64,000 nt of DNA from Desmodesmus armatus (taxonomy: Eukaryota > Chlorophyta > Chlorophyceae > Sphaeropleales > Scenedesmaceae). A model generated the notes under the pieces. The model was not told where the DNA came from and did not search any database. It saw nothing but the letters and a program-made list of their open reading frames with translations. A program made the position numbers and the translations under genes. The stretch spans positions 124,001 through 188,000 of the forward strand of contig VIIQ02000004.1 of the NCBI GenBank assembly GCA_007449985.2, given 5' to 3'. Each line of letters begins with the position of its first letter. Position 1 is the stretch's first letter. Shown piece by piece: positions 45,761-56,800 of the stretch.

Positions 45761-47096
45761 ATGCAGGAAGCATTGACCAACATCCAAGAGGTTTCCAAAC
45801 GTGACGGCACAACACCAGTTGGACTGCAGCACCGCCGGCCTCACTGCATGTCAGCAGTGCAGCAACAGTCACTCAGTGCTGCTCAGTTGCAAGCCCTTGC
45901 ACAGGTGCGTCTTGGGGTTGTGGTGCAGTAGTTGGAGTTGCCTTGCGTGGAGGCAATGCTCACGCATGCATGCTGGCAGTTCAACCAAGCTAAGAAAGGG
46001 TTTGGGAGGGATGCTCTGCGCTATCTGCACCCAGCAACCAATGTGCATCTGAGTCTCCATGCTTGCCCTTTTCGTGACAGCCAAGCCAGTCAGTCATTTG
46101 GTCCCATGAGCCTGCTATAATGGGCTCTGTTGTGCTTACAGGTGCCTATGGTTGGGCAACGTCTCGAGATGTGGTGCAGCAGCAGGTGAGCAGCAGCAAC
46201 ACACCCAGTGTTGCAGATGCCGCTGGCTGTTCAACTACAGCATCTGACGCCAGGCAGGTTCCCCTCTCAAGATGCACTGTCAAAGGTGTGCTGTGACTGA
46301 CATCTCGTTGGTGTTGCAGGGCTAAGCCTGCAAGACATCAAGAAGGCCAGTGACGTCCAGCAAGTAAAGCAGCGGGATATGGCTTGGGTTGACTATTTGG
46401 CTGAGACCCATGGTGAGTAAGGGGAATGGCGTCTGCTTGCGTGTGCAAAAGCTACACAGTTTGCTTTCTGCAGCGCGCCACCACGGTCCACAGAGCAATT
46501 ACCCTGCTTTACCCAACAAGCTCGAGCACCTTTGGCAGTGTCATTGTGTTGAAGCTCTGCAGTGTACGCTGGTGCTAAGCACAGATTTCGTCCTTGAGTG
46601 CATTGTAGATGGAGGATTGGACGGCGTCATTGACACAAGGGCTGCTGCTGCTTTATCCAATCACACTGTGTGTAGGCGGTACTGGGCATGGCACCTTGGC
46701 TCCCCTGACAACGAGCTGCATGTATACGTTGACGTGATGACCCCTTCCTTGGCAACGATCTTCCCCAGGCAGCAACCGCATCATGCACGGTGTTTCAGCC
46801 AGCAGGGTTGGCGGATGGCATGGTGGAGGTAAACTAGGCGTTTGGTGGCAGCAGGTGGTGGGTGGCCACAGCATACCACACAAGCCAGAGTGTGCGGCAG
46901 TAACAGCAGAACTTGTGTGGATTATTGTGGGAATCTTGGCAGATGTTATGGTGTTGCTGACATATCACTGACTGCTGCTCGTGCCAGGTCGCTGGGGCTG
47001 AAAGGCAGTGGCACACAGTCGACAGATAGCCTATGTGTGCAACATCGGTTTGTTGTGGTTGTGCTGCAGTGTCTTGACCACTTTTGTGTCAAGTGA
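45761..47096 (+). CDS. Possible multi-exon gene, unresolved
   Basis: Low confidence. Several open stretches are bounded by good splice sites: 45761-45904 (donor GTGCGT), 46142-46185 (donor GTGAGC), 46320-46411 ('LSLQDIKKASDVQQVKQRD', donor GTGAGT), 46475-46829 ('RHHGPQSNYPALPNKLEHLW', donor GTAAAC) and ~46988-47096, ending at TGA. The last three join in frame, but the second and third do not share phase as I read them. No domain is recognised. It may be a real lineage-specific gene with a mis-set exon, or a decayed one. Confidence 0.25.
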
Positions 47097-47594
47097 TGTG
47101 GTGCAGCAGCATGGTGCTGCATGTACAAGCTGGCTTGGGCCGTGTGTTGCTGGTAGCAGCAGCTTGTGTTGGGCACAACAACAGATTGGCATAGACAATG
47201 TGCAAGATGCTCTCAGCTGCCACGCATGCTAAGGCGAGGTTCATCATGGCTTTGAACCACAGCAGCATGCTCATTTGGTTCCCTTCATCAAGTTATGCTG
47301 GGATATGGCAGTGTGGTGGCGTGGGGGATGTTGTGGGGTTTGTTGTCAAGAGGTGTCACCCTCTGACAACAATTGACAGGGAACCAGTTTGTGTGCAGCA
47401 CCCCTGTGTTTAATCTTGCACGTTGTGGATGAAAAGGAACCGCTTTCAAACAGCTTTGCAAAACAGCTGCAGCAGGTGCCGACCTTCGAAGAACAGTCGG
47501 TCGCCGCAAGCCAACAGCGCATAGCACAGTCCCTACTGCGTCAGTTAGCTGTCTCAGCGCGGACTGAGTAGCGTGCTGCTGCAGTCGCCACTGT

Positions 47595-47730
47595 GCAGCC
47601 GACTGTCCGCAGACGGCAGTCGCGGCAGAAACAGCCGACCGAAACAGCCGCACCTGCGCTATGCACCGTTTCAGTAGAGGCCGAAAAAACCGCCCAGTCG
47701 GGTTGAAACGGCAATGCACAAATTTCCGAT
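47595..47730 (-). repeat. Dispersed repeat with CAGTCGG motifs, copy 2
   Basis: Reverse complement starts CATCGGAAATTTGTGCATT like the 44.8-kb copy and carries the same GAAACAGC/CAGTCGG blocks. It forms the tail of the Cys-rich ORF to its right and so may have truncated that gene. Confidence 0.5.
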
Positions 47731-50296
47731 GTTGTGTAGGGTCAAAGCCACACCCCTGTGCCTCAGTCATGTAACTGTCACTATACCAAGTGCCAACCTC
47801 GTTTGGGCAACCGCTTGCTACACGTCCCCTACACATCCCACAATACCAGCACTGCGACTCCTTGGACCAAAGTGCTCTCTCGGTTTCATTGCCCTCCCTG
47901 TCGGGCAGCTCTAGCTTACAGCGTACAACACTGCTAGCATTGCGGCTGTCCTCGTCCACATGCAGCATGAGTGCATGTGTGCAGTTCGTGCCGTCCTGCA
48001 GGTTAGTTGGTGGCTCCTGAAGCAACTTGAAGACGCTGCGCACAACGATAGGCCCTGAGCATGCAAGTGACACAAGCTTCACACCTATGTAGGCAGTCTG
48101 GTCACCTGCTACCAGCTCAGCAGGGAGCTGACTGGGTAAGTCAAGGTACTGTGGGCTACATAGGGTGCACTGATCGCCGAAGGTTGCTGCCTTCTCTGCC
48201 GTACTGGCAAACCCGCATGTGAGGTTTGCGAATTCTGGTGACTGACAGAACTGCAAAGCTCGCGATGCGGTAGCCGCGGCCGCTGTGTCTGCATACAGGC
48301 AACAGGCAGTAACGGAGCACGAGGGTAGATGGATGGACGTCATGACTTCATCCTCAGAAAGCTGATGTTTTTTGCTTCCAATGCAGCATGGTGGGCCAGT
48401 AGTTGCCAGGCATTGTGCAGCTGCCTGGCAGGAGTTGCCATGGCATGATGGTATGCAGTGCTGGTTCTTCACTGCACCTCACAGAAATTGGGAACACTCC
48501 TGGACTGCCACGTCACACTCCTGCACATTGAGCTCACTGGAGGTACCGGGTGAAGCCTGTGTCACACGCTTCAGTGAAGCTTTTAAGGCGTAGAATCAGA
48601 CCTAGCTGTGCAAGGCAAGTACCTGGGGTTTCCAGAACTGGGTGCGGGCTTGAGCCGTTTGATTCCTGGGTGTCAGGAGGAGATACAGGGGTGAGGACTG
48701 GGCTGGGGGTAAGGCGGGGGGCGGGGCTGGGGCCGGGGACAGGCACTGGGTTGGGTAGGGCCACAGGAACCTCAGGTTTGGGGACAGGGACGGGGGCGGG
48801 AGCAGAGCTAGGGCGGGGACTTGGATGGGGCTTGGAGGCCGTGGTGAAGGAGGCTGAGGGCTTGGTACTGACGGGGCGGTCGGGCTGGATGTGGGCGTGG
48901 GGTTGGGGACGGGGGTGGGGCTGGCCAACAGGGCGGTAGCCATGGGGACATCTCTTTCGGTGGGCATGATGCCCGGGCTGGGACTGTGGGAAGGCGTGGG
49001 GTCAGAATCAGCTCTGGAGCCAGGGCTGGTGACCGTAGCAGGGGTAGGGCTGGCGGCAGACACGGTGTCAGGCTTGGGAATAGGGACGATATCAGGCAGG
49101 GGGTGGAGACGGGCGCGGGCGCGGGGTTGGGGCTGGGGCTGGGGCTGGGGACCGACATGATGTCTGGGCTGGGGCTTGAAACGGAGACAGTGTCAGGGAT
49201 GGGTATGGGTGTGGGGCTGGTCACTGACACTGGCATGGTGTCTGGGCTGTGCCTGGAAGCCGATGTGGTGGCAGGCTTGGGGCTGGGGACGAGCCTGATG
49301 TCAGGTCTGGGGCTGGAAACGGGCAGGGTGTCGGGCCCCAGTGGGGATAGGGACAATGGCACCGGCACCATCGGGGCTGGGGCTTGGGATGGAGCTGCCA
49401 GCCCCAATGGGGCTGGGGCTGCCAGCCCAATGGAGCTGGGACTAGGCGGAAGGTGCATAGTTGTATCAGTGCCAGGCAGGGAGGTAGCCCTGCCAGCACG
49501 CTCAGCAAAGGTCCAAGTTGGGCTCACGAAGCCCAGGACACTGTCAGCAGGCTGTGAGCTGTGGGCAGCTACGGAGCTGCTGCTTCCTGCAGTCACCCAC
49601 AAGGCATGTATGTTACTGGGATGTTGGTGATACACGTGCGTCATGCGTTGGTATTGGTGATACACGTGCGTCATGCGGAATGGTGGGGGCACATGCAATG
49701 CCAGGCACATCCCCACATGTGTGCATCCAGGGTGTTTGAAGTAGCAGAACGGTGTGGTCACACTAACTTTGTAGTGGTGGCAATTGGCGATGGTGGCAAG
49801 TTGCCGCCGCGGCAGTGAGCCTCATGCAGTTTTGGCTGTGGTTGGCGTTGCATCAAATCGACCCAGCCTTGAAATATGCGATGCTAGTAGCATTTACAGC
49901 GCTGCACTCACCATTGCGGATTGCAAAGTAGACTCCTATCCCTAGAGCAGCCAGGGCCAGGATGATAACCGTTGTCAACAGCACCAGCAGCAGCTTGGTT
50001 CTCGCAATACAAGAGCAGCAGTGTCGGTGGTGTCCCTGAAGCATGCCCCCTTCTGACTTCTCGTGCACACAAGCCACGTAGGGGGTGGCTGAATTTTGAT
50101 GCACTGCTGTGGCAAAAGCTTTTGAAGTGGCTGCAAAATTACCCACGGTGCCTGAGCTGCTGGTCTGGTCTGCTGCCGCATCCTTGTGCACTGCTGTTGA
50201 GCCTACATTGCCTGATGCTGCGCTTCGAAACGCTGGAAGATGCTCGTCATATGAAGCCATGTCTCTTCCGTGTATTCCTATGACTGTAAGTGCCAT
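47720..50296 (-). pseudogene. Single-pass membrane protein with Pro-rich stalk and Cys-rich domain, frame-disrupted
   Basis: Exon 1 (50296-49912; a second Met at 50260) encodes a cytosolic segment, 'CCSCIARTK', then one membrane helix (LLLVLLTTVIILALAALGIG), a type II layout. Exon 2 (49586-48623) is a long Pro/Ser/Thr stretch with 'SPSPD' and 'PTPIPIPDT' repeats, like wall-glycoprotein stalks. Its first and second halves are in different frames, changing near 49090-49110. Exon 3 starts at 48520 ('ECDVAVQECSQFL'), meets TGA at 48481-48479, then stays open through a Cys-rich domain ('CIPSCHGNSC', 'CTLCSPQY', 'CWYCGMCRGRV') into a dispersed repeat. Either decayed or affected by assembly errors. 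Family not recognised. Confidence 0.5.
49640..49680 (+). repeat. Short tandem duplication
   Basis: GGTGATACACGTGCGTCATG occurs twice about 30 bp apart in the intron of the Pro-rich gene. Confidence 0.7.
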
Positions 50297-50816
50297 CACG
50301 GGGCCTTGTCTTTTTCCGGGACCTTTTGACCTTGTCTTGTGAACGTGTAGCACGGCTGTATGTGAGTACAGATCAGTCAAATTCGCTTTCAGAGAGTATC
50401 GTCGTCGTATGAAAATTCTGAATGTATCGGGCTGAGCCTGACCGCAGGCGTGTGCACAGTTCCGAACGCCCGACCGACCGCGACGACGTACACCTGCAAC
50501 CCCCCAACGGGGGTTACGCCAGTCTATGGAAGCATGCCGCGACAACTTTGCAGCTTGACTGTATACCAAAATCCGTTTTCCCGCTCAACAAAGCGTGTCG
50601 ACGAAAGCATCGCGTCATGACTGTGCGCCGAAAGCGTCAACCCTACGCCGGTGTAACAAACAATGCGCGGGGCACTGTTGTTCGTGTCTTTGATGCTTGA
50701 TTTTCGGTGGTCATAATATCCTAGCTTGTGGTTGCTTTTGAAGATCACGACATGCTTGCTCTCGCACACAACCACCTGTCTGTCCGACTCGGACAACACC
50801 ATTGTGATTGCCCGAC
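50297..50816. other. Divergent intergenic region
   Basis: Lies between the Pro-rich gene (-) and the SPTP-repeat gene (+), so it should hold both promoters. No clear TATA box or other feature. Confidence 0.4.
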
Positions 50817-51960
50817 ATGCGCGGCTTCTCCTGGATAGTGTTGGTGCTCATTGTTGCTCTGCATGCAGAGCTTGCTCTGGGTGGCCGAGATGTGCTTTGC
50901 GACGACTGCCACCGCAAGGGTACGTAATGCTATACGTCCGCTGTACCAAACAGCCCAACAGAGGACCTATCATACCAGTGGCATAATCCACTGGCAGTGC
51001 GCATTTGGGAGCTACAAATGGCTGACTGGCTGGCTGGCGGGTTGCCTGTCACCCCCGGCTGCTGACAGTACCTACATACATCTGTCAATGCACGCGTGCC
51101 AACTGTACTTCTGTGGCCCGCTGCCTTCCACCACCCATCATGCAGGTCGCACAAGGAAGACCATTATACTTGTGAAGCGACGGGGATGTGATGATGACGC
51201 CTGCCTGCGCTGCCCCCGTGACCGCAACAAGGAGTGCGGCAGGTGTCCTCCCTGCAAGGATGACACTACTGACACCACAGCTGAAACCAAGACTGCCCCT
51301 GCCACAGAAGATGACACAGAGAAGAGCCCCACACCCAAAGAGTCCCCCGCACCCTCGGACTCGCCCACCCCAGACGACGAATCCACCACCACACCCTCTG
51401 ACTCGCCCACCCCAGATGATGACTCAACAACCACACCCTCTGACTCACCCACCCCAGATGACGAATCAACCACCACACCCTCTGACTCACCCACCCCAGA
51501 TGATGAAGACGAATCAACCACCAAGCCTTCCCCCACCCCATCCACCAAGCGCACTGCCTCACCGTCACCCACCCCTGATAATGACGACAAAGAGTCCCCA
51601 CCTGACAGCCCCACCCCCAAGCCCACCACACCATCAGCATCCGACCTGAAGGCAGGCTACAGGTGGAAGGCCGGTACTGAATGGTGGGAGCTGTGTGGGC
51701 CCTGCAGCCGCGACCCAGGCTCCAACACCTGCAGCGCTCCTGCTGAGCGAGAGCTGCAGGGCGGGTTTGGCTTGAAGCGCATGTCTGAGAACCAGGGCAA
51801 AGTCAGCCCAGCCGGTGCGGGTGATTGCCTCAACTGCGACCCCTCCTCCAACCGCCCTTGCCCTCAGGGCATGAAGTGTAAGCCAGGGAGGCGTGACTTG
51901 AGTCCAGAGACTATGAAGAGGGAGCCAACCTTTGGTGTGGCCACTTGCCTGCCAGCTTGA
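50817..51960 (+). CDS. Secreted SPTP-repeat, Cys-rich cell-wall-type glycoprotein
   Basis: Exons 50817-50919 and 51146-51960, phase 1, 305 residues. A signal peptide (MRGFSWIVLVLIVALHAELA) is followed by a short Cys block ('DVLCDDCHRK', 'CDDDACLRCPRDRNKECGRC'). A ~130-residue low-complexity stalk follows, with four near-identical copies of 'SDSPTPDD(D/E)ESTTTP', typical of hydroxyproline-rich wall proteins of green algae. The C-terminal ~100 residues have eight Cys ('WELCGPCSRDPGSNTCSAP', 'DCLNCDPSSNRPCPQGMKC'). No pherophorin domain is evident. Probably an extracellular matrix protein. TGTAA lies ~180 bp after the stop (52141-52145). Confidence 0.75.
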
Positions 51961-53863
51961 ACTTGAAACAGTTTCCAAGGCCAACTTGGTCAAACTGAGA
52001 GACGTTCATTTTTGAGTCCATAGTCGTTGTACATGCAGAGCTTTCAACGTGCGAATTTTCATAGGCATGTGCTGCCCCTATGTGCACCTCAGTGAGTTGA
52101 CACATGTGTGTAGGTATGTGCATGTGCCCTAGCCTTCATTTGTAATTTTGGCCTTGCATGCCCAGGGCATAGAGCAGGCCTCTTGTGTCTTGTGTCTTGT
52201 GTCTTGTTTCTTGTGGAAGCACCCTAGCCCCGGTTCCTGGTGCCTAGGGCTGGGAAAGGCAGCAATGTCTAGGACCCAGCCCATCTCCAGCATAGGAAAG
52301 GAGGCAGTATGTTGGTAGGGGTAGGCTGTTGAGTTGGCTTGCAGCATCTGCACACCGTGTGCCAAGCAATCCTTGGCGGGTGCCATCTGCATGCGCATGA
52401 ATACACCCAAGGGTGGAGTCCAACTTGGACTGGTACCAGTCCGGTTCAACCGGTTGCACCAGACAGTTTGGTTTGAGGCAATTATGCACTTTGGCAAAGG
52501 TTAGTTGCGTGCTCTTTGAAAGTGCAGGTTGCACAAGATCTCTAGCGCATCCCTCATCAGACTACATTGCCCTGGTGGTGGCATGTGTACCTGCAGTTCA
52601 ACAGTGTTGCCTCTTTAATAGTGATGACTGTGTGTTGACTGTGTGTTGAATTTGCACACTGCAGAATAAATTCTGCAGTGCACTGTGTCGCCCATCACAA
52701 AGCTGTGCCAGGGACGGGCGCACTGGAATTGTAGTACAGCACAGATTGCTGGCATTCCGCTGTTGTGTGAGAGTGTGTCATCTTGTCACTCAGTTGTGGA
52801 GTTGATCAATCAACAGTTGTCAGTTGTCATTGTTGAAATGCCTAAGCTGATGTAAGTATGAGCCTTTGCGCGTGCTCTGCGCCAGCAACATGCCACTCGG
52901 TTATGGCTGTGATGTTTCAAGCAGCACATTACTATCGCCTGTCATCTAATTCGGGGCCACTTGTCGGGCAGAGGCTGATTTAGACCCTCGTACCCTGAAA
53001 GCGTATTGGATGTGAACACAGTGCTTCAAGCAAGTTGTAGTACAAACCCAGCTGTGATACAGGTGCTACTGTTTACGCTGCAGCAACAGCCTTTATCCCT
53101 GAGGAACAAAAGTCCTTGATGTATCACACACTTGGCGAAAGCAGCCATAACTGGTGGTGTGCACCATGCACAGCAGCAACCCTGACATTCATCTCAACCT
53201 GTGTGAAAATGTCCGGCACCAAGCTGCACTGCAGCAGCTGATTGCTCCAATGAACATCCAGCTTGTGTACTGTGGGGTACGTGAGCTGCAACACACGCTT
53301 GCTCAACATGTGTGGAGGATGCTAGCCTAGAACAAGATATCTTGTTATTGGTTGCTGCTGCTCTTGGCTGTGCAGGGGTCGCTGTGCAAACGCTTGAGCA
53401 TGTTGAGCAGGTAGGGTGAGTCAGTGGGACTGCATGTGCTCATTGATCAATGTCATGACTAGCCATCTGGCTGGGTGCCCAAGTCTGCACAGCATGCATG
53501 CATGCGCTGCAAGCGACACAGCATCGTACTTCGCAGCAATCAAGGGTTACAGCGAGGAGTCTCTGCATGCCGTTCACGTGCATGGTGCATCTGTTCGTTT
53601 CCGCCAGCAACGTTGCCGCGCGTGTTTACGTGATTGTCTGCCAAGGCCATGCATGGACGAAGTGAAGGCGTTACTACTGTACATGCTGATATATGAATGC
53701 ACATATTATGTCACATGTTTAACTGATACAGCAAACCGGACTCACTCGCACTTCTACAGTACAACACCGCGAAAGACACTGCACACTCCTCTGGGCCGTC
53801 AGGCCATTAACTTGATACAAAGAGAGAATCTTACGTGTCTGAAAACTATATCGGTGTCTTTCA
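51961..53863. other. Long intergenic stretch
   Basis: Contains a CTTGTGT microsatellite (about 52190-52215), three adjacent palindromes (52416-52455) and a 24-bp palindrome centred on AATAAATT (about 52657-52681). No gene is supported. Confidence 0.45.
52416..52455 (+). repeat. Three consecutive 12-13 bp palindromes
   Basis: GTCCAACTTGGAC, ACTGGTACCAGT and CCGGTTCAACCGG lie end to end; the middle one is perfect and the others have a single central base. Confidence 0.8.
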
Positions 53864-56800
53864 ATGCCGCTGTTGGTGCCTCTGCTGTTGCTGCTGCTGG
53901 CTCAGCAAGGACTGCTGCATGTTTCCGGCACGAAGGTGTTGGTGTTCACAAACGTGACAGCACCTGATTACGTGTATCCAGAGATCGATCCTGAGTCGCA
54001 GTTGTTCATCAGCAAGCTGCAGCAGAAGCCCTCCCTAGGTATAGCTATCAGTGGGGGAGGATGGCGTGCCGCTGCTTTGGGATATGGCTGGCTGAGAGCA
54101 ATGCATCTGGTGAGCTCATACTGCAGATGATGCATTCAACCACACCCATCAAAATACATGTTGGGGAAATTGCTGACGGCCAGAGATGGCACCACTCTCT
54201 CTAGGCTCTAGGCAACATCCTGCAATGATTGCAGTGCACACAGTTAGTAGAGACTGCAAGCGCTACGCAGCTGCGAGGCAGGCATGCATCCCACCAGTTG
54301 CCTTGATTTTAGCTTCATGCATTGGGGCTGTTGATGATTGCGACCCAGCACTGTGGCAAGCCGAACGCCCCCTAAAGCAATGGTGTTGTCTCTGCATTCC
54401 CTAACCCTGCAGATGAATATCACCAGCAAAGCACAGTATTTGTCAACCACGTCAGCTGGTTCATGGGTGGCTATCCCGTATGCCTATACCTCAGCGCCCC
54501 TGAACCATTTCTTCAGCCCCTACTTTGAGCCCAACAACCTCACGACAGCTAGGCTATCCACCCCAATTACTCCTGGCAGCTGGGGGCATTACTCGTCAGG
54601 CAAAACCCTTTTGAATGGGGCGCTGGGCAATCCAGGTAGGGTATTGCATGTCTGTGAGGGAGGCATTGCATTTTCAGGTTTTCACCACAGCCTCTGGCAC
54701 CAAGCAGGGTAGCGAGCTTAGCCCTCTCTTGTTTGGCTTGTTCATAGAGCTCTTGCATTACATGTTCAGGCATAAGCTGCCAGGGGCAGGGCCGGTGCTT
54801 AGTGGGCTGCATGTGCCAGATGTCATGTATGCTGATGACGTTGGTCTCCTGAGCTTTGAGCAGGGCGAATTGCAGGAGCTTGTTGATGTGTTGAGTGTGT
54901 TCTGCCACCTGTTTGGGATGGAGGTGAATCTTGCCCCGCACAAGACTTGTGCCGTTTGTTTCCGCCAGCGGGGCATGAAGGTGCCGGCAGGGTTCCGTTT
55001 TGTGTATCGAGGGCGCGAGATTGCGCGGCAAAGTGAGTACGTCTATTTGGGTGTGCGCGTGCATGAGACCCGTGGGCTTCTGGGCGCCTCTGATGCTCTG
55101 GCGGTGTCTGGCAGCAAGGCAATGCATGCCATGCTGACCCGTTGTCGCCGCTCCTGTTTGACTCAGTTTGACATCAAGTGCAGAATGTTCGATATACTTG
55201 TTGAGCCAGTCCTTTCGTATGCATCTCACATATGGGGACCCGCGATATTTGCTAAGCGCCTGCAGAACACGCCTTACGATACCCAGGCCGAGAAGGTACA
55301 CACATCGTTCTTGCGCATCACGACTGGGTCTATCAAAGGCATTGCCACTGATGTCGTGTACAGGGACATGCATCGTCGACCCATTATGTATCACTGGGTG
55401 GTGCTGGCTGCGCGATGGTGGACAAAGTTGTCTGATGCTCGTGACGATCAGCCGAGATCCCTGGCGGGTGTGTGTGGCGTGAGGATGTAGCGCTTGCACT
55501 TGCAGGTTGTCGGGAGTGTTGGTCCTCTTGTTTCCTGCAAACTATGTGCTCGTTGCAGTTGCTTGCTGGTGACTGGCGGCAGCAGTCGCTTGACTGGGTG
55601 ATGCAACAGAGGTGGGAGGAGTCTGCAGTGCAGGCCGCGCTGGCTGCCCTATTCAGGGCCCGGTGGCGAGGTCTCACCCAAGGTGACCCGCGTTCCGCCC
55701 CTTCTATCGGCATTCACAAGCTTACACATCATGCATGGGTCTACCCGCTAGATCCTGGCTTCAATCCCTTCTCAAGGGACGATGCGCCTCCGCATATCAA
55801 GTTGTGCCTGCCCTTTGATGTAGCGCGTAACCTTGCCCAGTTGCGTATTGGTTCAGCCCACCTTGAAATAGAACAGGGACGTAAGCGAAGGGTCTCTGTG
55901 CCCCGTGCTGACCGCCTGTGTCGAGTGTGTTGTGGAGAGGATGCTACCCTGGCCCACCGCCAAGCTGTACTGGCAAGGACAAGAACTAGTCGTAATGTGG
56001 AAGACTTGAAGCACTTCCTGTTGGAGTGCCCTGTTTACGATGATTTGCGCGCCGCTTGCCCGGCCTTCCCCCTGTCTGATGCTGTGGTACTGGACGACCC
56101 TGAATGTGTGCGATCAGTGTTTCAACATGGAGAGCAGTCTGCGTTGGCATACACTCTGTACAAGATGAAAGTGCGCCGGGCGCGCCTTCTTGGGCTGACT
56201 TTGGGCATCTGACCTGACAAGGGGTATTTCTTGGTGCTGCTGCATGCTGGATCCTAGCTGTTTGCTTCCCACTTCTGTACAAGGTTGTCGTGTTGCCTCA
56301 GGATGTCAATGAAGTCTCCTTTGCTGTCTTGCTTTGAATCAGGCTACTATCTGGTGTAGGTGGTGCAAACCACTGACGGGGATCGGGGTTTTTCCCCACC
56401 TTAGTGTTTCAACCGGTTCAACCCTGGCAGGCAATGCCATTGATGTGTGGCGAATGTGTCTGCGTGTAACATTTTCTTCCCCATTAACTAGTAGTCCAGG
56501 TGTGTCACATTTGGTTGGGGTATGTTGTAGCTGACGTTGAACAGAGCAGCTGCATGTGGCATGCCTGCTTCTTGGCTTAGCGGCCCAACCAGAAGCGATG
56601 CAAGCATACTTCAAACGCAGCAGAGCTGCCAGCAGTGTAGACAGGCCGCGTGCTGATAGCCTGGATTGCATGCCAACTACTGAGCAGACGTCAGGTTCAG
56701 CTGGCAAGACGTGGGTCTGAAGAACTTCTGTACTTCAGCCACTTTGACTGTGTAGAACACTAACGCTGACTGCTGCCCTGCTCTGCTTTGGGCACTTATT

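Noticed and set aside
48479..48481. Selenocysteine codon
   Set aside because: No downstream SECIS was recognised and the same gene has another frame break, so nonsense or sequence error is simpler.
54567..55499. Minus-strand ORF of 310 codons
   Set aside because: Antisense shadow of the LINE reverse transcriptase.
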